Made by a program: the position numbers and the translations under genes. Below the pieces are notes generated by a model that saw only the letters and a list, made by a program, of their open reading frames with translations, was not told the DNA's origin and searched no databases. A stretch of 42,008 nt of DNA from an uncultured Oscillospiraceae bacterium. Its GTDB lineage: Bacteria > Bacillota > Clostridia > Oscillospirales > Oscillospiraceae. How positions within the stretch are numbered: the stretch's first letter is position 1; each line of letters opens with the position of its first letter. Positions 14,359 to 23,418 of the stretch are shown piece by piece. Where the stretch lies: the NCBI GenBank assembly GCA_910578735.1, contig CAJTSQ010000020.1:1-42008 (forward strand). Reading direction: 5' to 3'.

Positions 14359-16881
14359 ATGCTTAACCACCAACAGGAACTGCGCTTCTGCAAGGCCCGC
14401 CGGGGGGCTATTGCCCGGGATTTCTCCCAGCTGAACCCGGAGCAGTGCAAGGCCGCTCTGGCCACTGAGGGGCCCCTGCTCCTGCTGGCCGGAGCGGGGA
14501 GCGGCAAGACCACCGTGCTCATCCACCGCATCGCCAACCTGATGAAGTACGGCCGGGGCTCCGACTGCCAGGAGGTGCCGGAGTTCGTCACCGAGGACGA
14601 TCTGGCCTTTCTGGAGCGGTACGCCGAGACGGGCGAGGGGGACAGGGGCCGGCAGGAGCGGCTGTGCCGCCTGGACCCCGCCGCCCCCTGGACCATCCTG
14701 GCCATCACCTTTACCAACAAGGCCGCCGGGGAGCTGAAGGACCGTTTAGCGGCCATGCTGGGACCCGCCGCCAACGATATCTGGGCCAGCACCTTCCACT
14801 CCGCCTGCGTGCGCATCCTCCGCCGGGATATCGACAAACTGGGCTTTGCCGCCTCCTTCACCATCTACGACACCGACGACTCCCTGCGGGTCATCAAGGA
14901 TATCCTCAAGGACCTGAACATGGACGACAAGCAGTTTGCCCCCCGGTCGGTGCTGGGCTATATCTCCCGGGCCAAGGACGCGATGAAGCTGGCCCCGGAC
15001 TATCTGGCTGAGTGCAAGGCGGCGGAGGATTTTCGGCTGACGAAAATTGCCAATGTGTACATGGAGTATCAGCGCAGGCTGTGGGAGGCCAACGCCCTGG
15101 ACTTTGATGACATCATCCTTCACACCGTCCGGCTACTGAAGGGCTTTGACGGCGTGCGGGAATATTACCAGCGGAAATTCCGCTATGTATTGATCGACGA
15201 GTATCAGGATACCAACAATTTGCAGTATCTGCTGGCTTCCACCCTGGCGGGGGGGTATGAGAACTTCTGCGTGGTGGGCGACGACGACCAGTCTATCTAC
15301 CGCTTCCGGGGGGCCACCATCGAGAACATCCTGTCCTTTGAGAAGCAGTATAAGGGGGCCCGGGTCATCCGCCTGGAGGAGAACTACCGCTCCACCGGGC
15401 ACATCCTGGACGCGGCCAACGCCGTCATCCGCAACAACCAGGGCCGGAAGGGCAAGGAGCTGTGGACCAAGGCCGGGCCGGGGGACATGCTCCGCCTATA
15501 CACCGCCATGAATCAGGACGATGAAGCACAATATGTTGCAAACAAAATCCTGGAGAACTACGGCCAGGGGCGAAAGTGGAAGGATCACGCCGTCCTCTAC
15601 CGGATGAATGCCCAGTCCAACCAGATGGAGCAGGCCTTCAAGCGAAATGGTATCCCTTACCGGATCATCGGGGGCACCCGGTTCTTCGACCGGGCGGAGG
15701 TGAAGGACGTGCTGGCTTATCTGGCCGTGCTGGACAACCCGGAGGACGACCTGCGCCTCACACGAATCATCAACAACCCGCCCCGGGGTATCGGGGCCAA
15801 AACAGTGGAGACCGCCCAGGCGCTGGCCCGGCGGGACGAATCCTCCTTCTACGCCGTCATCGACAACGCGGTGATGTATCCTGAGCTGCAGAAGGCGGCC
15901 AAGCGGCTGGGGGACTTTACCAGACTGATTCAGGACCTCTATCAGCTGCTGGCGGAAAACCGGCTCACCCTGCCGGAGTTTTATGAGGAGCTGCTCTCCC
16001 GCACCGGCTACGCCGTGATGCTGGAGAGCAAAAATACCGTGGAGGACCGCTCGCGGCTGGAGAACGTGCGGGAGCTGCTCACCTCTATCAACAGCTATCT
16101 GGAGAACCGGGCCGACCAGGAGGAGAGCTTGATCGACGCCCTCCACGGCTTTTTGGACGAGATTGCCCTGTATACCGACATCGACAGCCATGACCCCAGC
16201 CAGGACTGCGTGGTGATGATGACCATGCACGCCGCCAAGGGGCTGGAGTTTCCGGTGGTCTTTGTGGTGGGGGCAGAGGAGGGCATTTTCCCCGGCATCC
16301 GGGCCATCGGCGAGACGGAGGAGATGGAGGAGGAGCGCCGGCTGTGCTATGTGGCCATGACCAGAGCCAAGGAGCAGCTCTATCTCACCTGCGCCAATCA
16401 GCGGATGCTCTTCGGCCGTACCAGTGCCAACCGGCCCTCCCGATTTGTGGAGGAGATCCCCACGGAGCACCTGGAGCGGTCGGGAAAGACCTTCCTGTCT
16501 GACCTGGGGGACGGCGGATGGAGCGGGATGCCCAGCCGGGCCTCCGGGTATGGGGGCTACGGTCAGCGGCCCGCCTACGGAGTGGGACGGCAGAACTCCG
16601 GCGGAGGGAACACCCCGGCAGGGGGCGGCCTCCGGGCCGACCCGCAGGCGGCCAACGATTTCCGGAAAGCGGGGCGGGACAGAACCCGCCCCCTACCGAG
16701 CGCCGACACCTCCCTCCAGCTGGCCAAGGGGGACATGGTGGACCACAAGGCCTTCGGCCGGGGAATGGTGCTGTCCGTCCAGCCTATGGGTGGGGATGCC
16801 CTGGTGGAGATCGCCTTTGACAACGTGGGCACCAAGCGGCTGATGCTCAAGGCCGCCGCAGCTTATATGACAAAGGGATAA
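14359..16881 (+). CDS. pcrA: ATP-dependent DNA helicase PcrA/UvrD family
   Basis: This 840-residue SF1A helicase unwinds DNA 3' to 5' in repair and replication-fork clearance. Visible motifs are Q-motif LNPEQ (26-30), Walker A GAGSGKTT (45-52), motif Ia ITFTNKAA, Walker B DEYQDTN, motif III GDDDQSIYRFRGA, motif IV RLEENYRST, motif V TMHAAKGLEFPVVF and motif VI YVAMTRAKEQLY. The C-terminal tail ends in a Tudor-like domain (DHKAFGRGMVLSVQPMGG), which in PcrA contacts RNA polymerase or UvrB. An extra stretch of about 43 residues (roughly 66-108) interrupts domain 1A between Walker A and motif Ia. AAAGGA precedes the ATG with somewhat long spacing. The gene stands alone. Confidence 0.95.
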   Translation: MLNHQQELRFCKARRGAIARDFSQLNPEQCKAALATEGPLLLLAGAGSGKTTVLIHRIANLMKYGRGSDCQEVPEFVTEDDLAFLERYAETGEGDRGRQERLCRLDPAAPWTILAITFTNKAAGELKDRLAAMLGPAANDIWASTFHSACVRILRRDIDKLGFAASFTIYDTDDSLRVIKDILKDLNMDDKQFAPRSVLGYISRAKDAMKLAPDYLAECKAAEDFRLTKIANVYMEYQRRLWEANALDFDDIILHTVRLLKGFDGVREYYQRKFRYVLIDEYQDTNNLQYLLASTLAGGYENFCVVGDDDQSIYRFRGATIENILSFEKQYKGARVIRLEENYRSTGHILDAANAVIRNNQGRKGKELWTKAGPGDMLRLYTAMNQDDEAQYVANKILENYGQGRKWKDHAVLYRMNAQSNQMEQAFKRNGIPYRIIGGTRFFDRAEVKDVLAYLAVLDNPEDDLRLTRIINNPPRGIGAKTVETAQALARRDESSFYAVIDNAVMYPELQKAAKRLGDFTRLIQDLYQLLAENRLTLPEFYEELLSRTGYAVMLESKNTVEDRSRLENVRELLTSINSYLENRADQEESLIDALHGFLDEIALYTDIDSHDPSQDCVVMMTMHAAKGLEFPVVFVVGAEEGIFPGIRAIGETEEMEEERRLCYVAMTRAKEQLYLTCANQRMLFGRTSANRPSRFVEEIPTEHLERSGKTFLSDLGDGGWSGMPSRASGYGGYGQRPAYGVGRQNSGGGNTPAGGGLRADPQAANDFRKAGRDRTRPLPSADTSLQLAKGDMVDHKAFGRGMVLSVQPMGGDALVEIAFDNVGTKRLMLKAAAAYMTKG

Positions 16882-16968
16882 AAAAGATTCCCGGAGGACG
16901 GAACTTTTTTCCATCCTCTGCGTCTATATAAAAGGAGGCTTATCCGGAGAGAACGGCGACGCTGTTTC

Positions 16969-17034
16969 TTAACCATTCCTTAAGAATTTGTAATCACTCT
17001 GTAATTGCCTATTTCCGCCCACGGGGCATATAAT
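16969..17034 (+). promoter_or_regulatory. Promoter and direct repeats ahead of the MacA/MacB-type exporter operon
   Basis: TTGCCT at 17005-17010 and TATAAT at 17029-17034 are 18 bases apart. Directly upstream, short AT-rich units recur with an 11-base period (TTAACC 16969, TTAAGA 16980, TAATCA 16991, TAATTG 17002), the last abutting the -35. This layout suits an OmpR/PhoB-type response regulator. No two-component genes are adjacent. Confidence 0.55.
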
Positions 17035-17114
17035 AGGGACCAATGGATACCCACAGATTTGCCCGGAGGCCCGTGGCTTCGGGCGATACTGTTTCAGGAT
17101 AGGAGGAGATCAAC

Positions 17115-18887
17115 GTGCCAGAAGTGAAAGAGAACCAGACAGCCCCCGCTCAGGCGGAGGCCCCCCTGGAGAAAGCGGTCCCCGCGGCTGCGGCGACTCC
17201 AAAGCCCCCGGCGAAAAAGCCGGCGGGGAAGGGAAAAAAGAAGATTGTCAAGCGGCTTATTGCCCTGGGGGTGGCTGCGGCCATCTTGGGCGGCGGGGGC
17301 TTTGCCCTGTACCGGTTCCTCACCGCTACCGACTCCGAGCTGGGAGAAATCTACGCCCAGCCCGCCGAGATCGGCACCATCCAGAGCAAGGTGTCCGGCC
17401 GGGGCAGCGCCCGGGCCAAGGAGTCAGCCGCCATCACCCTGACCCAGAGCGGTACGGTGCAGGAGGTCTTCGTGACCGGCGGCCAGACGGTGATGGCCGG
17501 CGATCCGCTGTATACCATCTACAGCCAGGCCGCCGAGGACGCGGTGACCGACGCCCAGAAGCGGGTGGAGAGCCTGAACAAGGATATGGCCGACCTGATG
17601 GAGCAGGCCAACAACCTCACGGTTCGAGCCCCCTTCGCCGGCAAGCTCCAGGAGGTGGAGGAGTTCCAGATTGACCAGGAGGTGGGCGCCGGCACCAAGG
17701 TGGCCACCCTGGTGAATGACAAGAAGCTGAAGCTCTCCCTCTATTTCAGCTACGCCTATGAGAGGGAGATCAAGGTGGGCCAGGCGGTGGACGTGTCCGT
17801 CCCCGCAGTGATGCGCACCTTTACCGGCCGGGTGGAAAAGATCAACAAGGTGAGCTTTGTCTCCCCCGAGGGGGCCGTCCACTTTGAGGTGGTCATTGTC
17901 TTTGACAACCCGGGCACGCTCACCGAGAAGATGGATGCCTCCGCCGTCCTCACCGCCTCCGATGGTTCGGAGATCTACCCCTATGCGAACGGCGTGACCC
18001 AGTTCTACGAGACCCGCACCATCGACACCAAGGCCGGCGGCCCGGTGACCGGGCAGGGGAACCTGCTCAACTACGCCAATGTGTCCGCCGGCGAGGCCCT
18101 GCTGTACTTAGGCTCCAATACCATCGACGCCGATATCCGGGCCAAGCAGGAGGAGATCGATGAAGCTCAGCAGAAGCTGACCGAGGCCATGGATGCCCTG
18201 GCCGACTTCAACGCTGTGGCCCCCATCGACGGCACCGTCACCTCCTGCAACCTGGTGGAGGGCCAGGAGGTAAAGAGCGGCGACACGGTGATTATGATCT
18301 CCAACAATGTGACCATGCTGGTCACCATCAACGTGAACGACCAGAACATCTCCTTTATCAAGCCGGGCAACTACGTGGAACTGAAGGACTGGAACGACAA
18401 CGTCTTCCAGGGTCTGGTTACCTCCATCGACATGTCCGGCAGCCAGGGAGGCGACAGCATGATGGGCGGCATGGGCAGTTCCGGCAGCGGCACCAACTAT
18501 CCCGTCACCCTGACAGTGGACAACTTCAGCGGCGCGCTGATGGAGGGCATGACCCTGCAATATTCCTTTGTCACCAGCGAGTCGGCCGAATGTGTGCTGG
18601 TGCCCACCTCCTGCGTGAAGTATTTCCCCGACCAGGAGGGCAACCGCTGCAAGGTGGTCTTTGTCCAGCGGGACGAGGCCCCCGAGGAGCTGCCCGAGCT
18701 GATATACCCCGAGCTGCAGCCGGGCCAGACCCGGGACTATCCCACCCAGGAGGAGGGCTACTACCCCGTGGTGGTTGAGACCGGTATCGCCGACACCCAG
18801 AATGTGGAGATCATCTCCGGCGTGGAGGCGGGGGACATGGTGTTCATCAATTACACCGTAACGGACTACAGCAGCGGTTGGGGCTGA
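17115..18887 (+). CDS. HlyD/MacA-type efflux adaptor protein
   Basis: This 590-residue protein has an Ala/Pro/Lys-rich cytoplasmic head (1-43), one membrane anchor (about 46-69) and a large outer part. Two biotinyl/lipoyl-like hairpin halves are visible: GTVQEVFVTGGQTVMAGDPL followed by TVRAPFAGKL, and later a second set with DGTVTSCNLVEGQEVKSGD. A short coiled coil lies between (DAVTDAQKRVESLNKDMADL). A Gly/Ser/Met-rich loop (SQGGDSMMGGMGSSGSG) interrupts the beta-barrel region. The GTG start at 17115 follows AGGAGGAG. With the ATPase and permease downstream it should form a MacAB-like tripartite-type exporter adapted to a single-membrane cell. The substrate is unknown. Confidence 0.9.
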   Translation: MPEVKENQTAPAQAEAPLEKAVPAAAATPKPPAKKPAGKGKKKIVKRLIALGVAAAILGGGGFALYRFLTATDSELGEIYAQPAEIGTIQSKVSGRGSARAKESAAITLTQSGTVQEVFVTGGQTVMAGDPLYTIYSQAAEDAVTDAQKRVESLNKDMADLMEQANNLTVRAPFAGKLQEVEEFQIDQEVGAGTKVATLVNDKKLKLSLYFSYAYEREIKVGQAVDVSVPAVMRTFTGRVEKINKVSFVSPEGAVHFEVVIVFDNPGTLTEKMDASAVLTASDGSEIYPYANGVTQFYETRTIDTKAGGPVTGQGNLLNYANVSAGEALLYLGSNTIDADIRAKQEEIDEAQQKLTEAMDALADFNAVAPIDGTVTSCNLVEGQEVKSGDTVIMISNNVTMLVTINVNDQNISFIKPGNYVELKDWNDNVFQGLVTSIDMSGSQGGDSMMGGMGSSGSGTNYPVTLTVDNFSGALMEGMTLQYSFVTSESAECVLVPTSCVKYFPDQEGNRCKVVFVQRDEAPEELPELIYPELQPGQTRDYPTQEEGYYPVVVETGIADTQNVEIISGVEAGDMVFINYTVTDYSSGWG

Positions 18888-18899
18888 TGAGGTAATGCC

Positions 18900-19595
18900 A
18901 TGCTGATCGATATTCGAGACCTCTACAAAATATATAACGAGGGGAAAGAGAGCGAGGTGCGGGCGCTGGACGGCGTTACCCTCCAGATCGACAGGGGGGA
19001 GTTCGTGGCCATCGTGGGCCAGTCGGGCTCGGGCAAGTCCACCATGATGAACGTGCTGGGCTGTCTGGACATCCCCACCTACGGGGAGTACCGCCTGGAC
19101 GGCACCGATATCGGCTCCCTCACCGACAAGCAGCTGGCCCGCATCCGCAACCGGGAGATCGGCTTCATCTTTCAGGGCTATAACCTGATCCAGGAGCTGG
19201 ATGCCCTGGAGAACGTGACCCTGCCCCTCATCTACCGGGGGGTGTCGGTCTTCGACCGGGAGGACATGGCCATGGCCGCCCTGGCCAAGGTGGGCATGGA
19301 CGACCGGGCCCACCACCGGCCCTCGGAGATGTCGGGCGGCCAGCAGCAGCGGGTGGCCATCGCCCGGGCCATCGCCACCTCCCCCCCCATCATCATGGCC
19401 GACGAGCCCACCGGCGCCCTGGACTCCAAAACGGGCAAGCACGTGCTGGAGATCCTCCGGGACCTGTACCGGAGCGGGACCACCGTTCTGCTTATCACCC
19501 ACGACGACGGCATCGCCGCCACCGCCAAGCGGGTGGTGCGGCTGTCCGATGGAAAAATCATTTCGGATAACCCCCAGGAGGTGGATTGGGAATGA
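18900..19595 (+). CDS. ABC transporter ATP-binding protein, MacB/LolD type
   Basis: This 231-residue ATPase has Walker A GQSGSGKST (40-48), a Q-loop in IFQGYNLIQELDALENV, the signature MSGGQQQRVAIARA (144-157), Walker B IIMADEPTGALD (164-175) and the H-loop THDD. The wording of these motifs is characteristic of the type VII (MacB, LolD, FtsE-like) group. It begins 12 bases after the adaptor stop and overlaps the permease gene by four bases, so the three form one operon. It would power conformational strokes of the permease rather than direct transmembrane passage. Confidence 0.95.
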   Translation: MLIDIRDLYKIYNEGKESEVRALDGVTLQIDRGEFVAIVGQSGSGKSTMMNVLGCLDIPTYGEYRLDGTDIGSLTDKQLARIRNREIGFIFQGYNLIQELDALENVTLPLIYRGVSVFDREDMAMAALAKVGMDDRAHHRPSEMSGGQQQRVAIARAIATSPPIIMADEPTGALDSKTGKHVLEILRDLYRSGTTVLLITHDDGIAATAKRVVRLSDGKIISDNPQEVDWE

Positions 19596-20863
19596 ACCTT
19601 TGGCAGGCCTTTAAAATGGCTTTCAAATCCATCGCCATGAAGAAGACCCGGTCCTTCCTCACCATGCTGGGCATCATCATCGGCGTGGCGTCGGTGGTTA
19701 TCATGGTGTCAGTGATGCAGGGCCAGGCGAAGAAGAGCATGGAAATGTTTGAGAAGATGGGAGAAAACAAGATTAACCTCTACCTCTACGCCTGGGACGG
19801 CGGCGAGAGTGTGCAGAAGGTGATGGACTACTGCCTGTCCCTCAACACCTACATCAAGGGCATTACCCCCAACGCGGAGATCAACGACACGGTGACGATC
19901 CAGTACGAAGCCAAGACCGTCAAGACCAACGATTGGGACAACGTCAACTGGGACGTTCCCGGGGTGGACCCCTGGTCCACCATGCTCCATGTGAAACTGG
20001 GCTCGGAGCAGTATGGGGTATGCAACAACTACAAGCTGGCCAGCGGGCGGGAAATGACCTTCCTGGAGGTGGACGAGGCCCTGCCGGTGTGTATGCTGGG
20101 GGCGGGGGCCAAGGAGCAGCTCTTCGGCTTTACCGACCCGGTGGGGGAGACCATCACCCTCAACGGCGACCCCTTCCTGGTGGTGGGCTGGTATGAGAAA
20201 ATGGACATAGACTGGCAGCCCCAGATGGACAACATCATCGTCATCCCCCACACCTTCAACCGCACCATGAACAACAATTACGACATGAACGAGTATGTTA
20301 TCAAAGCCCGGGACGCCCAGTCCACCGTCAAGGCCATGACCCTGCTTACCGCCTACCTCAACGGTATGTTCCCCAAGGATGCCGACGGCAACCGGATGAA
20401 CGGCAACTACGACCTGGGCAGCGACAACAGCGCGGCGGAGAACCAGCAGAAGGCCAGCCTGATGCAGTCTTTGGTGATGGGGGCTATCGCGGGAATCTCC
20501 CTGCTGGTGGGCGGCATCGGCATTATGAACATCATGCTGGTCACTGTTACCGAGCGTACCCGGGAAATCGGCATCCGCAAGGCCATCGGCGCGGAGCGCT
20601 CCAGCATCATCACCCAGTTCCTCATCGAGGCGGCGGTGATCTGCTCCATCGGCGGGCTCATCGGCATCGCCATCGGCTATGTGGGCACCATGATCGCCGG
20701 CAAGCTGATGGGCGACGTGTTCGAGGGGATCATCCTCATGCCCGAGCCCTTTATCGCCTTTGGCGCCTTCGCCTTCTCGGTGGTGCTGGGCATCATCTTT
20801 GGCATGTACCCCGCCATCAAGGCCTCCGGCCTCCAGCCGGTGGTGGCGCTGCGGGCGGATTAA
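19592..20863 (+). CDS. MacB/FtsX-type ABC transporter permease
   Basis: This 423-residue protein has one N-terminal membrane helix (SFLTMLGIIIGVASVVIMVS), a large external MacB-PCD domain (about 45-285) and three C-terminal helices of the FtsX fold (AGISLLVGGIGIMNIMLVTV; then VTERTREIGIRKAIGAE, the coupling segment contacting the ATPase). The ATG at 19592 overlaps the ATPase stop (ATGA), and AGGAGG lies nine bases upstream. It completes the MacAB-like exporter. Typical cargoes of this family are antimicrobial peptides, macrolides or cell-surface lipids and peptides; nothing local identifies which. Confidence 0.94.
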   Translation: MNLWQAFKMAFKSIAMKKTRSFLTMLGIIIGVASVVIMVSVMQGQAKKSMEMFEKMGENKINLYLYAWDGGESVQKVMDYCLSLNTYIKGITPNAEINDTVTIQYEAKTVKTNDWDNVNWDVPGVDPWSTMLHVKLGSEQYGVCNNYKLASGREMTFLEVDEALPVCMLGAGAKEQLFGFTDPVGETITLNGDPFLVVGWYEKMDIDWQPQMDNIIVIPHTFNRTMNNNYDMNEYVIKARDAQSTVKAMTLLTAYLNGMFPKDADGNRMNGNYDLGSDNSAAENQQKASLMQSLVMGAIAGISLLVGGIGIMNIMLVTVTERTREIGIRKAIGAERSSIITQFLIEAAVICSIGGLIGIAIGYVGTMIAGKLMGDVFEGIILMPEPFIAFGAFAFSVVLGIIFGMYPAIKASGLQPVVALRAD

Positions 20864-20876
20864 AGGACGCAGCTCT

Positions 20877-20985
20877 GCAGGGACGCTTCAAGAAGCGTCC
20901 GCCCATCCCCCTGGCCGTATACAAAAACGATACACGGACACGTTGCGCATAAACGATACACGGACGCATCGTGATGCGTCCCTAC
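20877..20985. repeat. GTAGGGRCG-type palindromic repeat, copy A
   Basis: The element begins GCAGGGACG and ends CGTCCCTAC. It has a left hairpin GGACGCTTC-AA-GAAGCGTCC and a right hairpin GGACGCATC-GT-GATGCGTCC. Between them a 15-base unit (AAACGATACACGGAC) occurs twice, at 20925-20939 and 20951-20965. It fills the gap between the exporter permease and the SLH gene. It is the reverse orientation of the copy at 38912-38979. Confidence 0.75.
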
Positions 20986-21012
20986 AAACGCATTATAAGG
21001 AGCGTGAACAGC

Positions 21013-23373
21013 ATGAGAACGATCAAACGGCTGACGGCGGCCATTCTGACGGCGGCCCTGGCCCTGTCCCTGGTGGTGCTGCCGGCGTCGGCGGCGCCGG
21101 GGTCCTTTGTGGACATCACCGACGCCAATACCGCCGTCAACGCCGATATCCTGCGGCTGATGGGGGTGGTCAGCGGGACGGGGGACAACCTGTTTGAGCC
21201 CCAGGGCAAGCTGACCCGGGCCCAGTTCTGCACAATGGTGGTCACCTTTCTCCAGCGGCAGGACGAGACCCCCCAGTATGAGACCCGGACCATCTTTTCC
21301 GACGTAAAAAGCAGCCACTGGGCCAGGGGCTACATCAACCTGGCCGCCTCTATCTCCGTGTCTAAGGACGAGGAGAACAAGGTGCCGCTGATTGCCGGCG
21401 TGGGAGACGGACGCTTTCTGCCCGATAGAGAGATCAGCCTGGCGGAGGCGGTGACCATTCTCCTCCGGGCCTTGGACTACACCGGCAAGGAGGCGGGGTC
21501 CGTATGGCCTCAGGGCTATCTGAACCTGGCCAAGTCCATCGGCCTGACCGACGGGCTCAATGGCAAAGCGGCCTCTTATCTGACCCGGGGCGAGGCGGCC
21601 CAGCTCTTTGTCAATGCTCTGAAGTGCAAGCGCCAGGGGGGAGAGGTCTACTACAAGAGCCTGCCGGACTGTAAGGTGGAGGAGAAGACCATTGTCCTGG
21701 CGGTGAACGTGCAGACCGACGACGGCAACGCCAGCGGGGCCATCCGCACCACCAGCAGCAAGGTCTCGGAGGCCTACCTCCCCGCCCACGGCAGCGGCAA
21801 TCCTGTCGCCCTCCAGGGGAAGCGGGGAGACCTGGTGCTCAACGCCAAGGAGGAGATCGTCACCTTTGTCCCCGATAACAGCACCGCCACCACCATCTCC
21901 CTGGTGGGGGATGCACAGGCCGCCTTTGTGAAGGGCGGCGGGGGACAGCAGTACACCATCTCCCCAGACACCCCGGTGTTCACCACCAGCGGCGGCTCCA
22001 GCACCCCATACAGCGAGGCCTATGAGGCCCTGATCTCGGGCAGTCAGATCACTATGTATACCGAGAAGGGGAAGATCGTGGCCGTCTACTCCACCAGCGG
22101 CACCACGACCATCGATTCCGACGCTGTGGTGGTGATGGGCCACGCCTCTGCCGCCACCTTCCACCAGCTCACCGGCGGCGTGAGCAGCTTTAAGATCATC
22201 AAGGACCGGCAGAATATCACCCTGTCTCAGATCAAGCCCTATGATGTGGTCACCTATGACCAGATCAGCAACACCCTGGTGGTGTCCGATATGCGGATGA
22301 CCGCCGTCTACACCGACCCCACCCCCACGCCCAAGACGCCCACCAAGATTAAAGTGGCGGGAGCGGACTTTGATGTGCTCCAGAGCGCCTGGGACACCAT
22401 CGGCGATATCAAGCCCGGAGACAGCGTCTCCCTGCTGCTTACCGCTGACGGCAAGGTGGCCGGCATCGTCAAGCCCACCGCCCAGACCCGGTCCACCGCC
22501 ATCGGCACCCTGGACGGTAGCAGCGGTGTGACCCTCTTCCTGCCCAACGGCACCACCCGAAAGCTGAGTGGTACAGTGACCAACAGCGCCAGCTTGTCCA
22601 CCGGACAGCCGGTGATCGTCTCCACCGGGAAGGGCGACAACATCAGCGTCAGCAGGTTGTCTGAAAACCGGGCCCCCGGCGCCTTCGATCTGAACGCTCT
22701 GAAGCTGGGCGACCTGACGGTGTCCACCGGCGTGCGTATCTATGAGCAGACCGGCAGCGTGGTGGCCTCCATCAACCGGGGCGATTTGAACATGGCCTCC
22801 ATTCCCGCCAACCAGATCAGCTCCTACCACACCAACAGCGCCGGAATCGTGGATTATATCGTGCTGAATAACGTCACAGGCAGCGCCTATGTCTACGGCA
22901 TGATGGTGGGCGGCTATGAGGAAGTGACAACGAGCGGCCTTTATGGCAGCCATACCTCAGAGCGGTATGTCTGGCGTCTGCGCAACGGGGAGGGAGAACT
23001 GAAGTTTATCCCCTCCGCCACCTATCGGGGCAGCAGCGGCGACATGGTGGGTATCGTCACAGGCAAACCTACCAGTGAGGACTACAAGGACCAGTACACC
23101 ATCCAGCAGGTGATAAAGCTCACCGAGGTCCGGTTTGTGAAGTCCAGCGACTTCTTTGACAGCCAGGGCGACCCCCACATTACCGCTTTCGGCAGGACCT
23201 ATCGGATCGCCGACGATGTGCAGTGCTACTACAGCCGCAGCGGCAACAAGGTTGCCGCCGAGAACTGGCTGAAGGGCGACAACCGCCTGACCTCTATCAA
23301 AGGCTACTCCGACAGCTTTACCATCTATGTGGACCCCGTGGGCCAGCAGGTGCGGATCATCGTAGCCAATTAA
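21013..23373 (+). CDS. Secreted S-layer homology (SLH) domain protein
   Basis: This 786-residue exported protein has a signal peptide (MRTIKRLTAAILTAALALSL, cleavage after ASA near residue 28). Three SLH modules occupy about residues 30-220: FVDITDAN...LTRAQFCTMVV, IFSDVKSSHWARGYINLAAS...SLAEAVTILLRAL and WPQGYLNLAKSIGL...LTRGEAAQLFVNAL. SLH modules hold proteins on the cell wall by binding pyruvylated secondary cell wall polysaccharide. The remaining 560 residues are Ser/Thr-rich beta-type sequence without a recognised enzyme motif. AAGGAG lies 10 bases before the ATG. Its anchor ligand would be made by the CsaB-containing operon at 24994-32368. Confidence 0.9.
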   Translation: MRTIKRLTAAILTAALALSLVVLPASAAPGSFVDITDANTAVNADILRLMGVVSGTGDNLFEPQGKLTRAQFCTMVVTFLQRQDETPQYETRTIFSDVKSSHWARGYINLAASISVSKDEENKVPLIAGVGDGRFLPDREISLAEAVTILLRALDYTGKEAGSVWPQGYLNLAKSIGLTDGLNGKAASYLTRGEAAQLFVNALKCKRQGGEVYYKSLPDCKVEEKTIVLAVNVQTDDGNASGAIRTTSSKVSEAYLPAHGSGNPVALQGKRGDLVLNAKEEIVTFVPDNSTATTISLVGDAQAAFVKGGGGQQYTISPDTPVFTTSGGSSTPYSEAYEALISGSQITMYTEKGKIVAVYSTSGTTTIDSDAVVVMGHASAATFHQLTGGVSSFKIIKDRQNITLSQIKPYDVVTYDQISNTLVVSDMRMTAVYTDPTPTPKTPTKIKVAGADFDVLQSAWDTIGDIKPGDSVSLLLTADGKVAGIVKPTAQTRSTAIGTLDGSSGVTLFLPNGTTRKLSGTVTNSASLSTGQPVIVSTGKGDNISVSRLSENRAPGAFDLNALKLGDLTVSTGVRIYEQTGSVVASINRGDLNMASIPANQISSYHTNSAGIVDYIVLNNVTGSAYVYGMMVGGYEEVTTSGLYGSHTSERYVWRLRNGEGELKFIPSATYRGSSGDMVGIVTGKPTSEDYKDQYTIQQVIKLTEVRFVKSSDFFDSQGDPHITAFGRTYRIADDVQCYYSRSGNKVAAENWLKGDNRLTSIKGYSDSFTIYVDPVGQQVRIIVAN

Positions 23374-23382
23374 AACGAAACG

Positions 23383-23410
23383 CGGCCCCCCGGCGAAAGC
23401 CGGGGGGCCG
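23383..23410 (+). terminator. Bidirectional terminator between SLH gene and mpg
   Basis: CGGCCCCCCGGC and GCCGGGGGGCCG pair perfectly over 12 bases around a GAAA tetraloop, 10 bases past the SLH stop. TCTGTCTGTC follows on the plus strand, and mpg ends a few bases beyond on the other strand. Confidence 0.82.
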
Positions 23411-23418
23411 TCTGTCTG

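Noticed and set aside
16893..16920. Hairpin after pcrA as a terminator
   Set aside because: GAGGACGGAA and TTCCATCCTC pair with one mismatch, but the T-run lies in the loop and none follows the stem, so termination here is doubtful.
20860..22953. Minus-strand open frame of 697 codons opposite the SLH gene
   Set aside because: Low-complexity His/Gly/Asp/Val content and no ribosome binding site; the SLH protein on the plus strand is clearly coding.
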